DNA of 64,000 nucleotides from Patella vulgata (Eukaryota > Mollusca > Gastropoda > Patellidae), in assembly GCF_932274485.2 (NCBI RefSeq), contig NC_065881.2, forward strand, positions 12,000,613 through 12,064,612, read 5' to 3'. Below are positions 11,271 through 22,160 of this stretch, piece after piece (within the stretch, counting starts at the first letter, position 1; every line of letters starts with the position of its first letter). The position numbers and the translations under genes are program-made. The notes beneath the pieces were generated by a model. The model made no database searches. It was not told the origin of the DNA and saw only the letters and a program-made list of their open reading frames with translations.

Positions 11271-11696
11271 TTATGGGTTGAACGTTTGGGATAATATTTC
11301 GCCCACACATACCCGATTTAACTCTACCGAGAAAAGGCGTCCATTCGAAAAATGGTGGACGTTTACATATTTGATTTGTTACAAATCAAGCAGAATAACG
11401 ACCTGCATCGTCATAGAAATAATAATGGCATTGCCCTGGGTGATGACCATCGAGCGAAACCATAATGCCATCACCTTCCAGCAATTATTTGTGTTTTCTG
11501 TGTTACTAAATAACCCCAATATAGCTCTTCATTACTGCCCACTGGAGATCATTTTATATTAGACGTGTTAAAATGGTGGTCAATATATATCAAACAAAGA
11601 TCTACATACTCCCTTTAGGTATTGACCTATAATCTTTAAAAAAAATAATTAATGTGTTTTTTATGTGTAGTTTAACGGTCGAGTACGTGACATTGT
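11271..11696. other. No element recognised
   Basis: Contains a 94-residue open frame (11278-11562, +) without a recognisable domain. Codon pattern and context do not support a gene. Confidence 0.4.
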
Positions 11697-11931
11697 GAGA
11701 GAGAGGGAGAAATGGGGTTTAACGTCCACTCGACACAAACTAGGTCATTTCGGGACTAACATATGGTTTTATTTTTATTTCAATAATTCGCTTGCGCATA
11801 GGGATCTTTAGCAGTGGGGGGAAACCGGAGGACCCGGAGAAAACCCACGAGGTTGGACAGGCGACCCTACTCCTTGGCACGTACAACCGGGGATTCGAAA
11901 CCACGCCAGCCATCCAAACCCCCCCACGAGA
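11697..11931 (-). mobile_element. SINE-2 with internal deletion near the head
   Basis: Starts with the GA tail complement and AAATGGGGTTTAACGTCCAC. It runs to the core, then jumps from CGAAACCACGCCAG to the complement of the extreme 5' end (CCATCCAAACCCCCC). Confidence 0.85.
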
Positions 11932-11942
11932 CATTGTACTTT

Positions 11943-12319
11943 AAAGATACATTAGTTAAGAGTTTAAGAAAGAGTTGGTCATTCTTGCTATAATAATTCA
12001 AAAATAGATGATGAAAAAAGAAAATATTGAAAATTTCATTCAAATTACTTCATTCTCCGCCAAGTTATCATTGTTTTTAGTTTTGACAAGATGTGTGCAC
12101 AGTGGTAACCAGGGCACTTAGCCTCGCTTTCCCATTTTTAAATTAAATTTTTAAATGGCGAACCGTTTTAATCTAGTTAAAATCTCGAGTATCCGATGCC
12201 ATCGAGAGTCGATTTTGGTCTTGTTTTGTTAATAAATGTCTAATTAATAGTTTATATAACATTTCAGGCCTAAAGAAAGACGCGCAATAGACAGATTGAC
12301 CTCTTGTATAGTGTATGTT
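11943..12319 (+). mobile_element. MITE-B, near full length
   Basis: Left end AGATACATTA after a TTAA, right end AGTGTATGT before a TTAA. It is an older copy related to 22161-22549: both share the internal segment AAATTAAATTTTTAAATGGC. Confidence 0.8.
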
Positions 12320-12562
12320 TAAGTAATATATATTGATATTGCACGAATGCGTTGGCACGAGGGTTATATCATCTATATATCACGCAATGTCTTGCACGAG
12401 AACATTAAACAACTTAAAATACATACACTATTCAGCATATCAATAAAATACACCACGCATGTCCAATATTTCAACTAGTATAAATAATGGTAAGCCAACA
12501 TCAAAGCATGACCTCACAGATAGACTACTACTAAGCATTTGAAATGGGGAACCCTTTGAAAT

Positions 12563-12660
12563 GATATGGGGTTTAACGTCCTACTGTACTGCCACTGCTA
12601 AAGGCCTCTACGCGCAAGTATATTTATGAAATAAAATTGAATCATATATTAATCTCGAAA
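12563..12660. mobile_element. Chimaera of SINE-1 tail and SINE-2 3' part
   Basis: About 20 bases of SINE-1 3' end in the minus sense (GGGGTTTAACGTCCTACTGT) pass straight into SINE-2 in the plus sense (CTGCTAAAGGCCTCTACGCG to CTAGTTTGTG). Confidence 0.65.
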
Positions 12661-12692
12661 TGATCTAGTTTGTGACGTGCGAGTTTCCAATG

Positions 12693-12740
12693 TGCCCCCC
12701 CCCCCCCGCCCCCACCCCCACCCCCACCCCCCACCCCCCT
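12693..12740. repeat. C-rich tract with (CCCCCA)n
   Basis: Long C run followed by about four CCCCCA units, G-rich on the minus strand. The glycine-rich open frames across it are composition artefacts. Confidence 0.9.
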
Positions 12741-12892
12741 GTCTGGGATGCAGGACGGATGACCTGGTAAGGGACAACTTATAGTTGTTGGGATGCGACG
12801 AAAAGCCGGGGTCAGAGTAGGCCGTAGCGCCCATGTCCAGGCAAAGATGTCCCTCATAGCACACTGCATGTAGTAAGTCCGTCTTCATTAGA
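12741..12892 (+). mobile_element. SINE-1 3' part with deletion
   Basis: Matches SINE-1 from GATGCAGGACGGA to CGTCTTCATTAG, with about 60 bases missing between AAAAGCCGGGGTC and AGAGTAGGCCGTAG. Confidence 0.75.
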
Positions 12893-12903
12893 CATAAACT
12901 GTT

Positions 12904-13330
12904 CCAATGGCATTTAGTAATTGAACTGGAGTATACAGGTCACAATTCTATGGAATACAATATGAAATACAACTACTGCTTTTTACTGAGCGACGTTTCG
13001 ACTAGGCTTCTCTAGTCATTATCAAGCTATGATCAATGAAAATGAAATGAAATGGGGTTTAACGTCCTACTGTTCTGCTCCTATACTGGGCTAATGAAGA
13101 CGGGCATACGCCATACAGTGTGCTATGAGGGAAATTTTGCCCGGGCAGTGGCACTATCGCCTACTCTTATATCGAATTCCAACTGCCAGGGGATCTTTTA
13201 CGTGCATTCCAATATATACACGGGACCTCGGTTTTTCGTCTCATCCGAAGGACTAGACAGCTTGATAATGACTAGAGAAGCCTAGTCGAAACGTCGCTCA
13301 GTAAAAAGCAGTAATTGTATTTCATTAGAC
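12904..13330. mobile_element. PLE-terminal inverted pair carrying a SINE-1
   Basis: Left arm 12904-13030 and right arm 13262-13327 are inverted copies of a PLE terminal module (ACGTTTCGACTAGGCTTCTC and its complement). A SINE-1 fills the space between them. The arms resemble the ends of the PLE at 50771-52389 in order of words: CACAATTCTATGG, AATTACTGCTT, ACGTTTCGAC, hairpin, TTATCAAG. Confidence 0.65.
13037..13261 (-). mobile_element. SINE-1, 5'-truncated, inside the foldback
   Basis: Reads by eye like the same SINE variant as 49683-50054, including CCAATATATACACGGGACC. It stops at GACTAGACAGC, where the right arm starts. Confidence 0.8.
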
Positions 13331-13484
13331 ATATCGGAGCAGAAACTTAGGACATTAAACCCCATTTTATTTCTTGCGTTTGTCAAATTCTCATGATAAA
13401 TGCTCAACAAATTTGGAATATGTTTTTATATATAAAAAAAAAACGTGCCAAAAAAAAACCCAATAAAAAAACCGATGCCCTCTT

Positions 13485-13666
13485 AACTCATTGGCGTGCA
13501 TCTAAAAGAACCAGGACGGAGAGTCTGGCTAGAACAGTGTCTAGTCGTTCGGATGGCACAAAAAACACACTGCCAAGGAATCTTTTACGTGAACGCCAAT
13601 GTGTACACAGGACCTCGGTTTTTGCGTCCCATCTGAACGACTAGACAGCTGTCCATGTCAGGCCCT
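13485..13666. mobile_element. Two opposed SINE-1 fragments
   Basis: A plus-sense mix (GGCGTGCATCTAAAAGA and GTCTAGTCGTTCGGATGG) to about 13562 is followed by a minus-sense fragment (CTGCCAAGGAATCTTTTACG to GACAGCTGTCCATG), making a rough inverted pair. Confidence 0.65.
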
Positions 13667-13795
13667 TAGTCCAACCTCGTGGGTTTCCTCCGGGTCCTCT
13701 GGTTTCATCCCACTGCTAAAAACCAAACCATATGTTAGTCCAAAAATGACCTAGTTTGTGTCGAGTGGACGTTAAACCCCATTTCTCCGCCCCGC
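13667..13795 (+). mobile_element. SINE-2 3' part
   Basis: From CCAACCTCGTGGGTTTCCTC to GTGGACGTTAAACCCCATTT, with a short deletion after CTGCTAAA. A C run (13797-13810) and a SINE-1-like tail word TCCATTTCATTTCATT (13856-13871) follow. Confidence 0.75.
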
Positions 13796-14041
13796 TCCCC
13801 CCCCCCCCCACGTCTTTACTAACCCGTTCGATGCAGAAAAGTAAAATGTTAAAATCCATTTCATTTCATTATAATGAATATGTTTTGTAGTTTAGAAGTG
13901 ACATCCCAAACTTACCAGTTTCATTTTAAATAATGTTGAATTTATCCTGATGTTACATGTATATATGTATTTGTAGCTTATGAGGGAGTTATGGAAGATT
14001 AGTTTTTTTGCAAACTAAATATGTTGCCTCATTAAATAAAG

Positions 14042-14044
<3 letters not shown>

Positions 14045-14073
<29 letters not shown>

Positions 14074-14074
14074 T
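14045..14074. repeat. (TTA)n microsatellite
   Basis: Nine or so TTA units. The surrounding region 13880-14680 contains no recognised gene or element. Confidence 0.9.
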
Positions 14075-14687
14075 AGTTGGGGTTTTTTGTTTTGTTTTTT
14101 TTTTTCATTTATACATTGTGTACGTTAATATTTGAGGACTTAAACTAAAGCTTAAATCATGGAAATAGGGGATAAATAAGATCCTTTGTAATCCTAATTT
14201 TTTTGCATTCTATATGTTAAGGCTTTAACGGCATTAAGCACATGTCATGATCGACATTTAGAAATGTGAAGTAAGATATTATTTGAGTATATAATAACCT
14301 GGAAATGATTTATTTTTTCATTCGTGTATTATATACGTCAAGTCTTTAACAGCTAAAAGCTTATATCATACATGTTTAGAAATGAGAGATAAGCCGGAAA
14401 TGGCTCCGAACCTACTCGCGTAATATCTCTAAAAATTTCCGTTATATTGCAGATTTACATGGCTGAATCTATTTGTTAAGATGCAAATAAGGTTAGGGCA
14501 TGTGATTGTTGGCGAGGTTATAGGTTAGGTTTAAGAATTTGGGGAGAGGTTAAGTCTCCACACAAGCACTGACCTAGGATGATGAAAATTTAGTCCGTGA
14601 TAGGGTAAGCACTGGGGCTAGGTCTCCAGGCTTAAAGTTAGGGCTGGGATTAGCGCTAGCCCTATTTACATCTCGCCACTGTGTGTG

Positions 14688-15016
14688 TCCACTGTCATTC
14701 GGCCGAATGCTTCGCCCGAATCAAACAGGTTTCATATATTCGGCCGAATTATATTCGCCTGGTGTGTCCGCCGAATATAGAATTCATTAGCCAATCACCA
14801 CTCATATCGAGAAGTCACGTGATAGATTGAAGACATAGACCCTGCCATGTTTAATCATGTGACGTGAAAGGTGATGCAATCGACAGGTTGAATCGGGCGA
14901 AGCATTCGGCTAGTGTGTCCACCCATTCGGCCGAATAAAATTCGGCGCCGATTGATTCGGCCGAATAAAATTCGGCGCCGATTGATTCGGCCGAAAGATT
15001 CGGCTAATGTGTCCAC
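14688..15016. repeat. Foldback region rich in ATTCGGCCGAAT palindromes
   Basis: The 12-base palindrome ATTCGGCCGAAT or close variants occur about seven times. The left edge (GTGTCCACTGTCATTCGGCC then GCTTCGCCCGAAT) is mirrored around 14893-14922 (ATCGGGCGAAGCATTCGGC then GTGTGTCCAC). Two near-identical 35-base units follow. This looks like a MITE with subterminal repeats; the superfamily is not assigned. Confidence 0.6.
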
Positions 15017-15258
15017 TTCTTTATCAAATAGATCTAACCGATTACCACATAACATTGGTGTGTTTTTGGTTTAAATTCTGATCATTTTAAATGGAACGAA
15101 AATTGACAAAAAAAAACCCCGAAATGATCCATTCTATGGTTCCTGATCTTCCCAGTGGAGAGAATACATAGAAATTGGAATTGACTTCAAGCTGAATGAA
15201 CTAAGAGAAATTGTATTGCAGAACAAAAGGAAAGAAACTTTGGTGTACTTTGTATCGA

Positions 15259-15573
15259 ATGGGGGATCACGTGGCTAAGTAGGTAAGACGCTAGCTCGCT
15301 AGCCTGGAGGTCGGGTGTTCAAACCCTGCATTGGCCGAGAAAGTTCTTCAAGATTTTCCGGCGTGGTTCTCCCTTGTCAGTGATGCAGGACGGAGGGGCT
15401 GACAAGGAAAGCTGTCTAGTCGTTCGGATGGGACGAAAAACCGAGGTCCCGTGTACACATTGGCGTGCACGTAAAAGATCCCTTGGCAGTTGGAATTCGA
15501 TATAAGAGTAGGCCGTAGTGCCGCTGCCCGGGCAAAATTTCCCTCATAGCACACTGTATGGCGTATGCCCGTC
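15259..15573 (+). mobile_element. SINE-1, 5' part, interrupted by an LTR element
   Basis: Head, B box and body are intact up to GTATGCCCGTC. The remaining 3' end is found at 18360-18428, beyond the LTR element, so the SINE predates it. Confidence 0.9.
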
Positions 15574-16072
15574 TGTTACATAATCAGATCATCTGATGTT
15601 AAAGACGCTTCCTGCCAACTTGACACCTGTTCGTTATCGACATGCCTGGAGTCCTTGGTCTATGTGATTATGTAATGATTATGTAAACGTTAACTTGCTG
15701 GCATGTTTTATTTAAACTTTCTTTGTCTGATTAGCATGTATCGAATGTTAAACTATATATGATACATTAGCCAGATGTCTAATAAGATTCCTTTGTCTGG
15801 AATGGTTTATAAACCCAGATTAACAAACGAAAAGGGCAGAGAGGTCCAGGCAGGACATGAGAGCAGTCGGAGGCTAGGCGACGTCTGGTAGTTAACTCCA
15901 GGCCACGCTGGTTTGGAGTTAAGACCGGACAACGGCCAACTAATGTAAGCTAGTTATGGAGCCTTTAAGTTTTGTATATAATATGTTAGAAGAAGCCGAG
16001 AATAAAAGTATTTTAAGATGTTAAACTAGTCTTGTCATCCAGAACTTGATATAAAGAACCAATACTGTCACA
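15574..16072. repeat. LTR, left copy
   Basis: TGTTACATAATC at the start, ACTGTCACA at the end. Contains TATA-like GTATATAATA and a polyadenylation-like GAATAAAAG near the 3' side. Confidence 0.85.
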
Positions 16073-16599
16073 TATAAATTGATGCTGTAGACCAGACCAA
16101 CGTTTTGAAGTCATAACCACTAGGCGATCAAAGAATTATTTCTAAGGTAAGTCTTTTTCTAATCCTACCATGGCCGGTTAATAATGACATTGTGCTATAA
16201 TGTATTATAATTTAACTGGGAAATCAGCAGTTTATCATCACGCTTTATTAAATATCATGGTGTAGTTACTTAATTTAATATAATTTTCAAGCTAGTAGTG
16301 GAACAGTCCTTAACTATTTGTAGGAAAATGACTAAAACAAAATTGTATATATATTGTTTGTTTTACAATAGGTCATGTTGTTTTTAAAAGATTATAAATG
16401 ATAATTGTTTGTTTTTGAACACATATTTTGGCATTTAAAAGTAGTAGTAACAGGTTAATATCGAAAAGTAAAATGTTTTGTGATTGTTTAACTAGAATTG
16501 GGTTAACAGTATCGTAATTTGGAATTTAACCCAATAACATTCACAAAGTATTAACGCGTTTATCTCTAAGGTTTTTTTTGTTGTTGTTTTGTCTATATG

Positions 16600-16870
16600 T
16601 GTCTATTACCCCAAATGTTAATGGGATGCCCCGATATTTACGGGAGAGAATTTTATTTGTGATACCCCTAATGTTAATATGGGATGCCCCGATATTTACG
16701 GGAGGGAGGTTTTTTTGTGATACCCCTAATATTAATAATGGGATGACCCGATATGTACGGGAGAGATTTTTATTATTTTTTTTATTTTGTGATACCTCAA
16801 TACTATGAAATTGGGAGGTCCCGATATGTTACGGGAAAATTTTTATGTGAAACCCCAGTCAGGTGGGATT
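16600..16870. repeat. Tandem units inside the LTR element
   Basis: Four or so units of about 60-70 bases built on GATACCCCTAATGTTAATATG, GATGCCCCGATATTTACGGG and a T-rich stretch. Confidence 0.8.
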
Positions 16871-17860
16871 GGTTTAACCCCAGGAGAGGGTCGTGCTCAG
16901 AATTACGAGCGACCGTATTGTCTTGTTTTGTGTTGTGTTTCAAAAATTATAGAAATAAACCGTTATTAATTTTGATACGTTCTTTCAAAATATCTTATTA
17001 AAGATTGTAAAATGTGTTCAGAAAAAAACAAAACAATATGACATCCTAATTTCAATTCTATCCATGTAAATAATAATGTAAATATCGTTAGATAGCTAAT
17101 TAAAGTCTGTTCCACTTGCTAATTTGATTAACTATTAATTAAGTTCACTCCATGATATGATAAACAGATGAAAAAACTTCACATGGGTGGCAGTTATAAT
17201 ACTTTCCATAGCACATGTCGCACCGTCCCGGCCAGGCGGTATGGAAAAGATAAGACTACCGGAAGACACCGACTCCTTGCCATTACGGGAAACTTATACA
17301 AGAAGACGACGGAATGAAGGAAGGAAAAAAAAATTAATTTGTATCTCCCTACAGTTGACTTGTGCGAACATTAGAATAGTTACAGTGTTTTTTTTGTTTT
17401 TTTTATAATTATTAGTGATTGTGTGCGAACATTAGAATATTATAGTTTTACAGTATTTTTTTTTGTTATAATTATTAGTGATTCAAATAACTCACGTGTG
17501 TGGAAATTCAAATATTTTTCATTATATATGCGATTCCAGGAACTCGTGTGTGTGATCAGTAAAATTATCTGCGACATATTATGTGATTTCAATGTCGCGC
17601 GTGTATGAACACTGTAGTATATATGTATGAACTTTTCAACCAGTATCTTATTACTTTTCAACCAGTGTTTTATTCTTTTGCCATTTGCATTTTTTCTTTT
17701 TGTTTATATAACTTTTAATCAGCTTATAGTTATTTTTCGTATTTTTGTTTATATATTAATTAGGGTAGTTACCATCGACTCCATTTATATTTAATTTTGT
17801 AATAGTCTTTAAAAGTTATTTCATATAATTCATAACTTTATTCAAAGAAAAGGGAAGGTA

Positions 17861-18359
17861 TGTTACATAATCAGATCATCTGATGTTAAAGACGCTTCCT
17901 GCCAACTTGACACCTGTTCGTTATCGACATGCCTGGAGTCCTTGGTCTATGTGATTATGTAATGATTATGTAAACGTTAACTTGCTGGCATGTTTTATTT
18001 AAACTTTCTTTGTCTGATTAGCATGTATCGAATGTTAAACTATATATGATACATTAGCCAGATGTCTAATAAGATTCCTTTGTCTGGAATGGTTTATAAA
18101 CCCAGATTAACAAACGAAAAGGGCAGAGAGGTCCAGGCAGGACATGAGAGCAGTCGGAGGCTAGGCGACGTCTGGTAGTTAACTCCAGGCCACGCTGGTT
18201 TGGAGTTAAGACCGGACAACGGCCAACTAATGTAAGCTAGTTATGGAGCCTTTAAGTTTTGTATATAATATGTTAGAAGAAGCCGAGAATAAAAGTATTT
18301 TAAGATGTTAAACTAGTCTTGTCATCCAGAACTTGATATAAAGAACCAATACTGTCACA
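17861..18359. repeat. LTR, right copy
   Basis: Same length and, by eye, the same sequence as the left LTR. It is followed directly by the resumed SINE-1. Confidence 0.85.
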
Positions 18360-18428
18360 TGTCTTCATTAGCCCAGGTTAGGAGCAGAACAGTAGGACGT
18401 TAAACCCCATTTCATTTCATTTCATTTG
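18360..18428 (+). mobile_element. SINE-1, 3' end resumed after the LTR element
   Basis: TCTTCATTAGCCCAGGTTAG to GTAGGACGTTAAACCCC and three CATTT units, the exact continuation of the copy starting at 15259. Confidence 0.9.
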
Positions 18429-18542
18429 TATTGAATGGAACCAAATATCAAGACAACCAGCGTAGTCTTGCACACACTGTCTTACAAATAGAACCAGCTA
18501 TATCGAGACAACCAGTGTAATCTTGAACACTGTCTTACAAAT
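18429..18542. repeat. Two-unit tandem repeat, about 60 bp
   Basis: Two diverged units containing GAGACAACCAGTGTAATCTTG-like and CACTGTCTTACAAAT words. Confidence 0.75.
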
Positions 18543-18767
18543 GTCATTTTATGCCGAAAAAACCCGCTAGATTCTGACACGCTCTTCCCGTGATATATGA
18601 CCTTTGATGGATTGTGTAAAAAAAATGAAAATTACTATTTAATTCAATTTGATGTTTTGTCTCGATCAATGTAGCTTAAATTGTTTACAGTTCTCTTGAC
18701 AGCAATATCGATAGTCAACTGTCATATATGGACGTCACTCACTGTACTTTTAAGGGAATATTCCAGG

Positions 18768-18921
18768 GCGCTGTTTCTCGAAATCTTAACTAAAGATAAA
18801 ATCCAAATTTTAGTAGAGACTTCAATTTTGATTGGCTAAGCACTAAAATCAATCTAATATTATCCAATCAAATTACTAAAATTTGGATTTTATCTTAGTT
18901 AAAATTTCGTGAAACAGGCCC
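18768..18921. mobile_element. Palindromic MITE with about 50-bp inverted repeats
   Basis: Left arm TGTTTCTCGAAATCTTAACT then AAGATAAAATCCAAATTTTA. The right arm is the inverted equivalent, ending ATTTCGTGAAACAGGCCCCTG. No coding capacity. Confidence 0.75.
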
Positions 18922-18934
18922 CTGCTCTTTAGAA

Positions 18935-19240
18935 ATGAACTGAAATGAAATAGGGTTTGGCGTTCTAGAGTTTAACGTCCTACTGTTCCGCTCCTACCGG
19001 GCTAATGAAGACGGGTATAAGCCATGCAGTGTGCCATGAGGGACATTTTGCCCGGACAGCGGCGCTACAGCCTACTCCAACTGTCAAGAGTTCTTGCACG
19101 TGCACGCCAATGTGTACTATAAGTTGTCTCTAATATCACGCCGAAAAACCGGATGAACCTTCTCAGCCAACACAGGGTTCGAACACGGAATCTCCGGATT
19201 AGCGAGCCAAGGTCTTACCCGCTGATCCACTATGGTCCCC
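18935..19240 (-). mobile_element. SINE-1, old copy with deletions
   Basis: Tail, ATGAAGACGGGTATAAGCCA, CACGTGCACGCCAATGTGTA and the head complement are recognisable. About 70 bases of the body are missing. Confidence 0.75.
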
Positions 19241-19727
19241 TTTGCTCTTTAAATCATAAGGACTGTCACCGATACATGCTTAAGTAACGACATGCCTTCT
19301 GAACTTGTCGCTAAAATACCAAATTTTTAACGGCTTAATACACACTAATATATACACAAATTGATTATTTAACATTTAACGATCTAATTAAAATACAGAT
19401 CTATATTTCGTTTCGTTTTTTTTATACTTTCGATGACCTACACTACATGAAGATCTGACAAGTTATAGCGATAGGTCACGTCAGACATTTGATTAACCAA
19501 TCAGCATTGATCTTACTAGAAGATTACCCACAGTTCCGTGAAAAAACACGCCTAAAGCTCGCCGTAACAGACCGTTTCATTGGCTTATCCCTGACACCAT
19601 TCAGAACACGAGTTAAATAACAACTCTTCCAGATCCAAGTGTAGTAAAGACAAGTAAAACGAAATTTTGAACTATAAAAACGAAACGAAAAAGGGTCTGT
19701 GTTTTAATCTGATTGATCATTTAATTA
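19241..19727. other. No element recognised
   Basis: AT-rich unique sequence without a convincing open frame. Confidence 0.4.
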
Positions 19728-19982
19728 AACATATTATGCAATAGCTAAATCTGCCTATTGTAGGTCTTTCTTTAGGCCTGAAATGTTATCTAAATTATTA
19801 ACCAGACATTAATTAACTATAATCAACTCTCGATGTCATCTTATATGTAGGATTTTCACTGCCAGGATTTGAATCCGATCTGTTGCTCAGCGTCATTGAT
19901 GATTCAATCAAAAATTGGATAATCGAGACGAGACTATGTTTTTTTTTTAGTAATGATGATCGAGGTTAGTCTTAAAATTCAA
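19728..19982 (-). mobile_element. MITE-B, partial, inverted
   Basis: Right-end part (TTAAACATATTATGCAATAG to CAGACATTAATTAAC) and a rearranged middle (GGATAATCGAGACGAGACTA). The left end is missing. Confidence 0.65.
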
Positions 19983-19984
19983 AA

Positions 19985-20170
19985 CATAATATGCCGGTGC
20001 AGTTTCTGAGAAATATCTTTGATCCAGAAACACAAAACTTTGCACATAGTTTCTTATTGATGTATTTGATACATTAAAACAACACAAGTTTTATTAAGGG
20101 CTATATTTTAGTTAAAATAAGGCAAATAATTTTGAGTAAATTCTTAACTTAAGTCTGAGAATGCTTTGTT
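19985..20170 (-). repeat. Dispersed repeat D, inverted relative to 38290-38450
   Basis: Contains the complements of CTCAAAATTGTTCGCCTTAT, TCAAATACATCAATAAGAAA and AAAGTTTTGTGTTTCTGGAT, found in the same order at 38290-38450 and partly at 40270-40375. Confidence 0.7.
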
Positions 20171-20477
20171 AACCCCGGGCCTGGATGATCATTGCGCAAC
20201 ATAATTCAATGTCATAAATCCTCAGCTGTCCGATACATTTTTAAAAAAACAAATAAATTTATGTGTAACCATGACAACACATACAATACTGATAAACAGC
20301 TGCACACTCAAAACAAAAAACATACACGTGGCACTACGAATCTATTAAAAATTGTTAAAGACAAGAAAACATAGTTTTAAAATGCATATTGTTTGATAAG
20401 TTCTGTCGTCAGAGATTTCCCAAGTTTCTGCAAGCAAGGATATGAAAATGACTTCCTAGGTATTCATTGGAGGGGGG

Positions 20478-20780
20478 AGGGGATTGGATGGCCGAATGGT
20501 TAGCGCGTGCGCGCTGTATCATAAGGCCTGTCATTGAGTCAACTGGCGTGGTTTCGAATCCCCGGTTGTACGTGACAAGGATTAGGGTTGCCTGTCCAAC
20601 CTCGTGGGTTTTCTCCGGGTCCTCCGGTTTCCTCCCACTGCTAAAGACCCCTACGCGCAAGCGAATTATTGAAATAAAATTAAAACATATGTTATACCCG
20701 AAATGACCTAGTTTGTGTCGAGTTGACGTTAAACCCCATCTCTCCCTCCCTCTCTCTCTCTCTCTCGCTCTCTCTTCTCT
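20478..20780 (+). mobile_element. SINE-2, full length
   Basis: Complete head, core and 3' GAGTTGACGTTAAACCCC with a long (TC)n tail. The 143-residue minus-strand frame here is a translation of the SINE. Confidence 0.9.
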
Positions 20781-21492
20781 ATTCCAACGAAAACTAATGG
20801 ACGTTGAAAAGGACTCGATTTGTCGAACATATCGGAACAATGCAAATTGCTCAGAGCAGATCGAAAGCTAATTTATGGCGCTAGAGCGAAACACGAATCA
20901 GATAATCAATGACAGACATTATGATGCAACCAAATCCCCGACCTTTATAAAAGAAATTAAATCAAAATAAGTGTGTTAAAATGACGGAAACAAATGACAT
21001 TATCCCTCTTCTTTACGTCATTTCCTGTTTCCTTTTCTGTAGTCCAATCGTCTTTCCCGAAGTGGTCGTTAAGGAAAGCGAATGAACTTTAATGGTGTAC
21101 ACAACATTGCGCAATCCAATTATTTCTGGGAAAGCGAATTAGTTCTTTTTAGTAATAAACTAAACAATATGGGTTTTTTTCACGACATGTAGACAAATAA
21201 ACACTAAAAGTTAATTTTAAAAAACTCCAATAGATTTCAGATTTATCTTAAGATTTGTGAACAGATAAAACTGACTTGTATTCTTAGATTGATTAAAAAA
21301 AAACAAAGTGTGAGAATTTGATAGATTTTAAAGTTACTTATACTAGGAATTTAAATTTAAATGTTGAATTAAAATTACGTTGCGACACTTAATCAACTTT
21401 ATAGAAGTCTAATGATTTCCGGTAACAACAGATTGTTCGATTCTTGTAAAAAAAAAAAACAGCGTCGATTAGATAGCATCTGATGTAAAACA
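20781..21492. other. No element recognised
   Basis: AT-rich unique sequence with poly-A runs (21290-21303, 21450-21461). Confidence 0.4.
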
Positions 21493-21501
21493 GCTTCCTT
21501 T

Positions 21502-21738
21502 GGTAAGCGGTTTTTTTTTCATCCACTGGAGCCATGTGTTATGACGTCATATATTGATTGTGGGTTAGGATAAGGGTTAGGCTTGGCCCAGGGTTAGGGT
21601 TAGGGCTAGCCCTGTCTACATCTCGAGACTCTGACGAAATCTGCAGGCCACAGCCCTTACCCTAACCCTTATCCTAACCCACAATCCACATATGACGTCA
21701 TAACACCTGGCTCCAGTGGATGGAAAAAAACGCTTACC
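21502..21738. mobile_element. Foldback MITE with long TIRs and 9-bp target duplication
   Basis: The arms are inverted over roughly 85-100 bases, from GGTAAGCG at the left to CGCTTACC at the right, including CATCCACTGGAGCCA and the telomere-like AACCCTTATCCTAACCC. Both flanks read GCTTCCTTT (21493-21501, 21739-21747), a 9-bp duplication. Long TIRs with a 9-bp duplication are typical of MULE-related elements. Confidence 0.8.
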
Positions 21739-21762
21739 GCTTCCTTTGGCTAACATCCATTC

Positions 21763-21945
21763 AATTTCAATAATTCACTTGCTTGCGCATAGGGGTCTTT
21801 AGCAGTGGGGGGGCGGAGGACCCGGAGAAAACCCACAAAGTTGGACAGGCGACCCTATTCCTTGTCACGTACAACCGGGGAATCGAGACCACGCCAGTTT
21901 ACTCAATGATAGACCTTATGATGCAGCGCGCAGACTCTAACCCTT
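21763..21945 (-). mobile_element. SINE-2, truncated at both ends
   Basis: From TTTCAATAATTCACTTGC to the complement of the head at GCGCGCAGACTCTAACCC. The 3' GACGTTAAACC motif is absent. A C-rich tract (21949-21974) and a short SINE-1 scrap (GACTGGGCTAATGAAGACGG) follow. Confidence 0.8.
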
Positions 21946-22023
21946 CGCCCCCCCCCCCGCCCGCCCGCCCGCCCCTGACTGGGCTAATGAAGACGGCCCA
22001 GACAAAGAAACATACGATCACGT

Positions 22024-22026
<3 letters not shown>

Positions 22027-22062
<36 letters not shown>
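22027..22062. repeat. (TC)n microsatellite
   Basis: Eighteen or so uninterrupted TC units. Confidence 0.95.
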
Positions 22063-22067
<5 letters not shown>

Positions 22068-22160
22068 TTGATTTCAATTAATTCACCTGGGTGAAAACCG
22101 TCGAGGGAGTTTGCGACGCTGTTGACGCTGTTGGAGTTGACGCCTACTCATACAAGGGAC

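Larger units (their letters stand above)
15574..18359. mobile_element. Short non-coding LTR retroelement (fossil, ends look whole)
   Basis: Two direct LTRs of 499 bp (15574-16072 and 17861-18359) bracket about 1.8 kb. Each LTR starts TG and ends CA. The flanking 4 bases are CGTC and TGTC, consistent with a 4-bp target duplication that has since drifted. A purine-rich tract (17845-17858) precedes the second LTR, as expected of the family. The interior shows no recognisable gag, pol or env, so it is a non-autonomous element. The two LTRs read the same by eye, which implies a recent insertion. Confidence 0.85.

Noticed and set aside
12642-12888. Glycine-rich open frames
   Set aside because: Product of a C-rich tract on the other strand next to SINE scraps.
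17187-17408. Small open frame inside the LTR element
   Set aside because: No retroelement domain is recognisable; chance frame in a non-coding interior.
20409-20840. Recurrent open frame with GVFSSGRKPEDPEKTHEVGQ, seen at many loci
   Set aside because: It is the minus-strand translation of SINE-2 and appears wherever that SINE does. The plus-strand counterpart (CPTSWVFSGSSGFLPLLKT) is the same artefact.
21580-21690. TTAGGG-like words suggesting an interstitial telomere
   Set aside because: Only a few units, lying in the inverted arms of a foldback element with its own target duplication.
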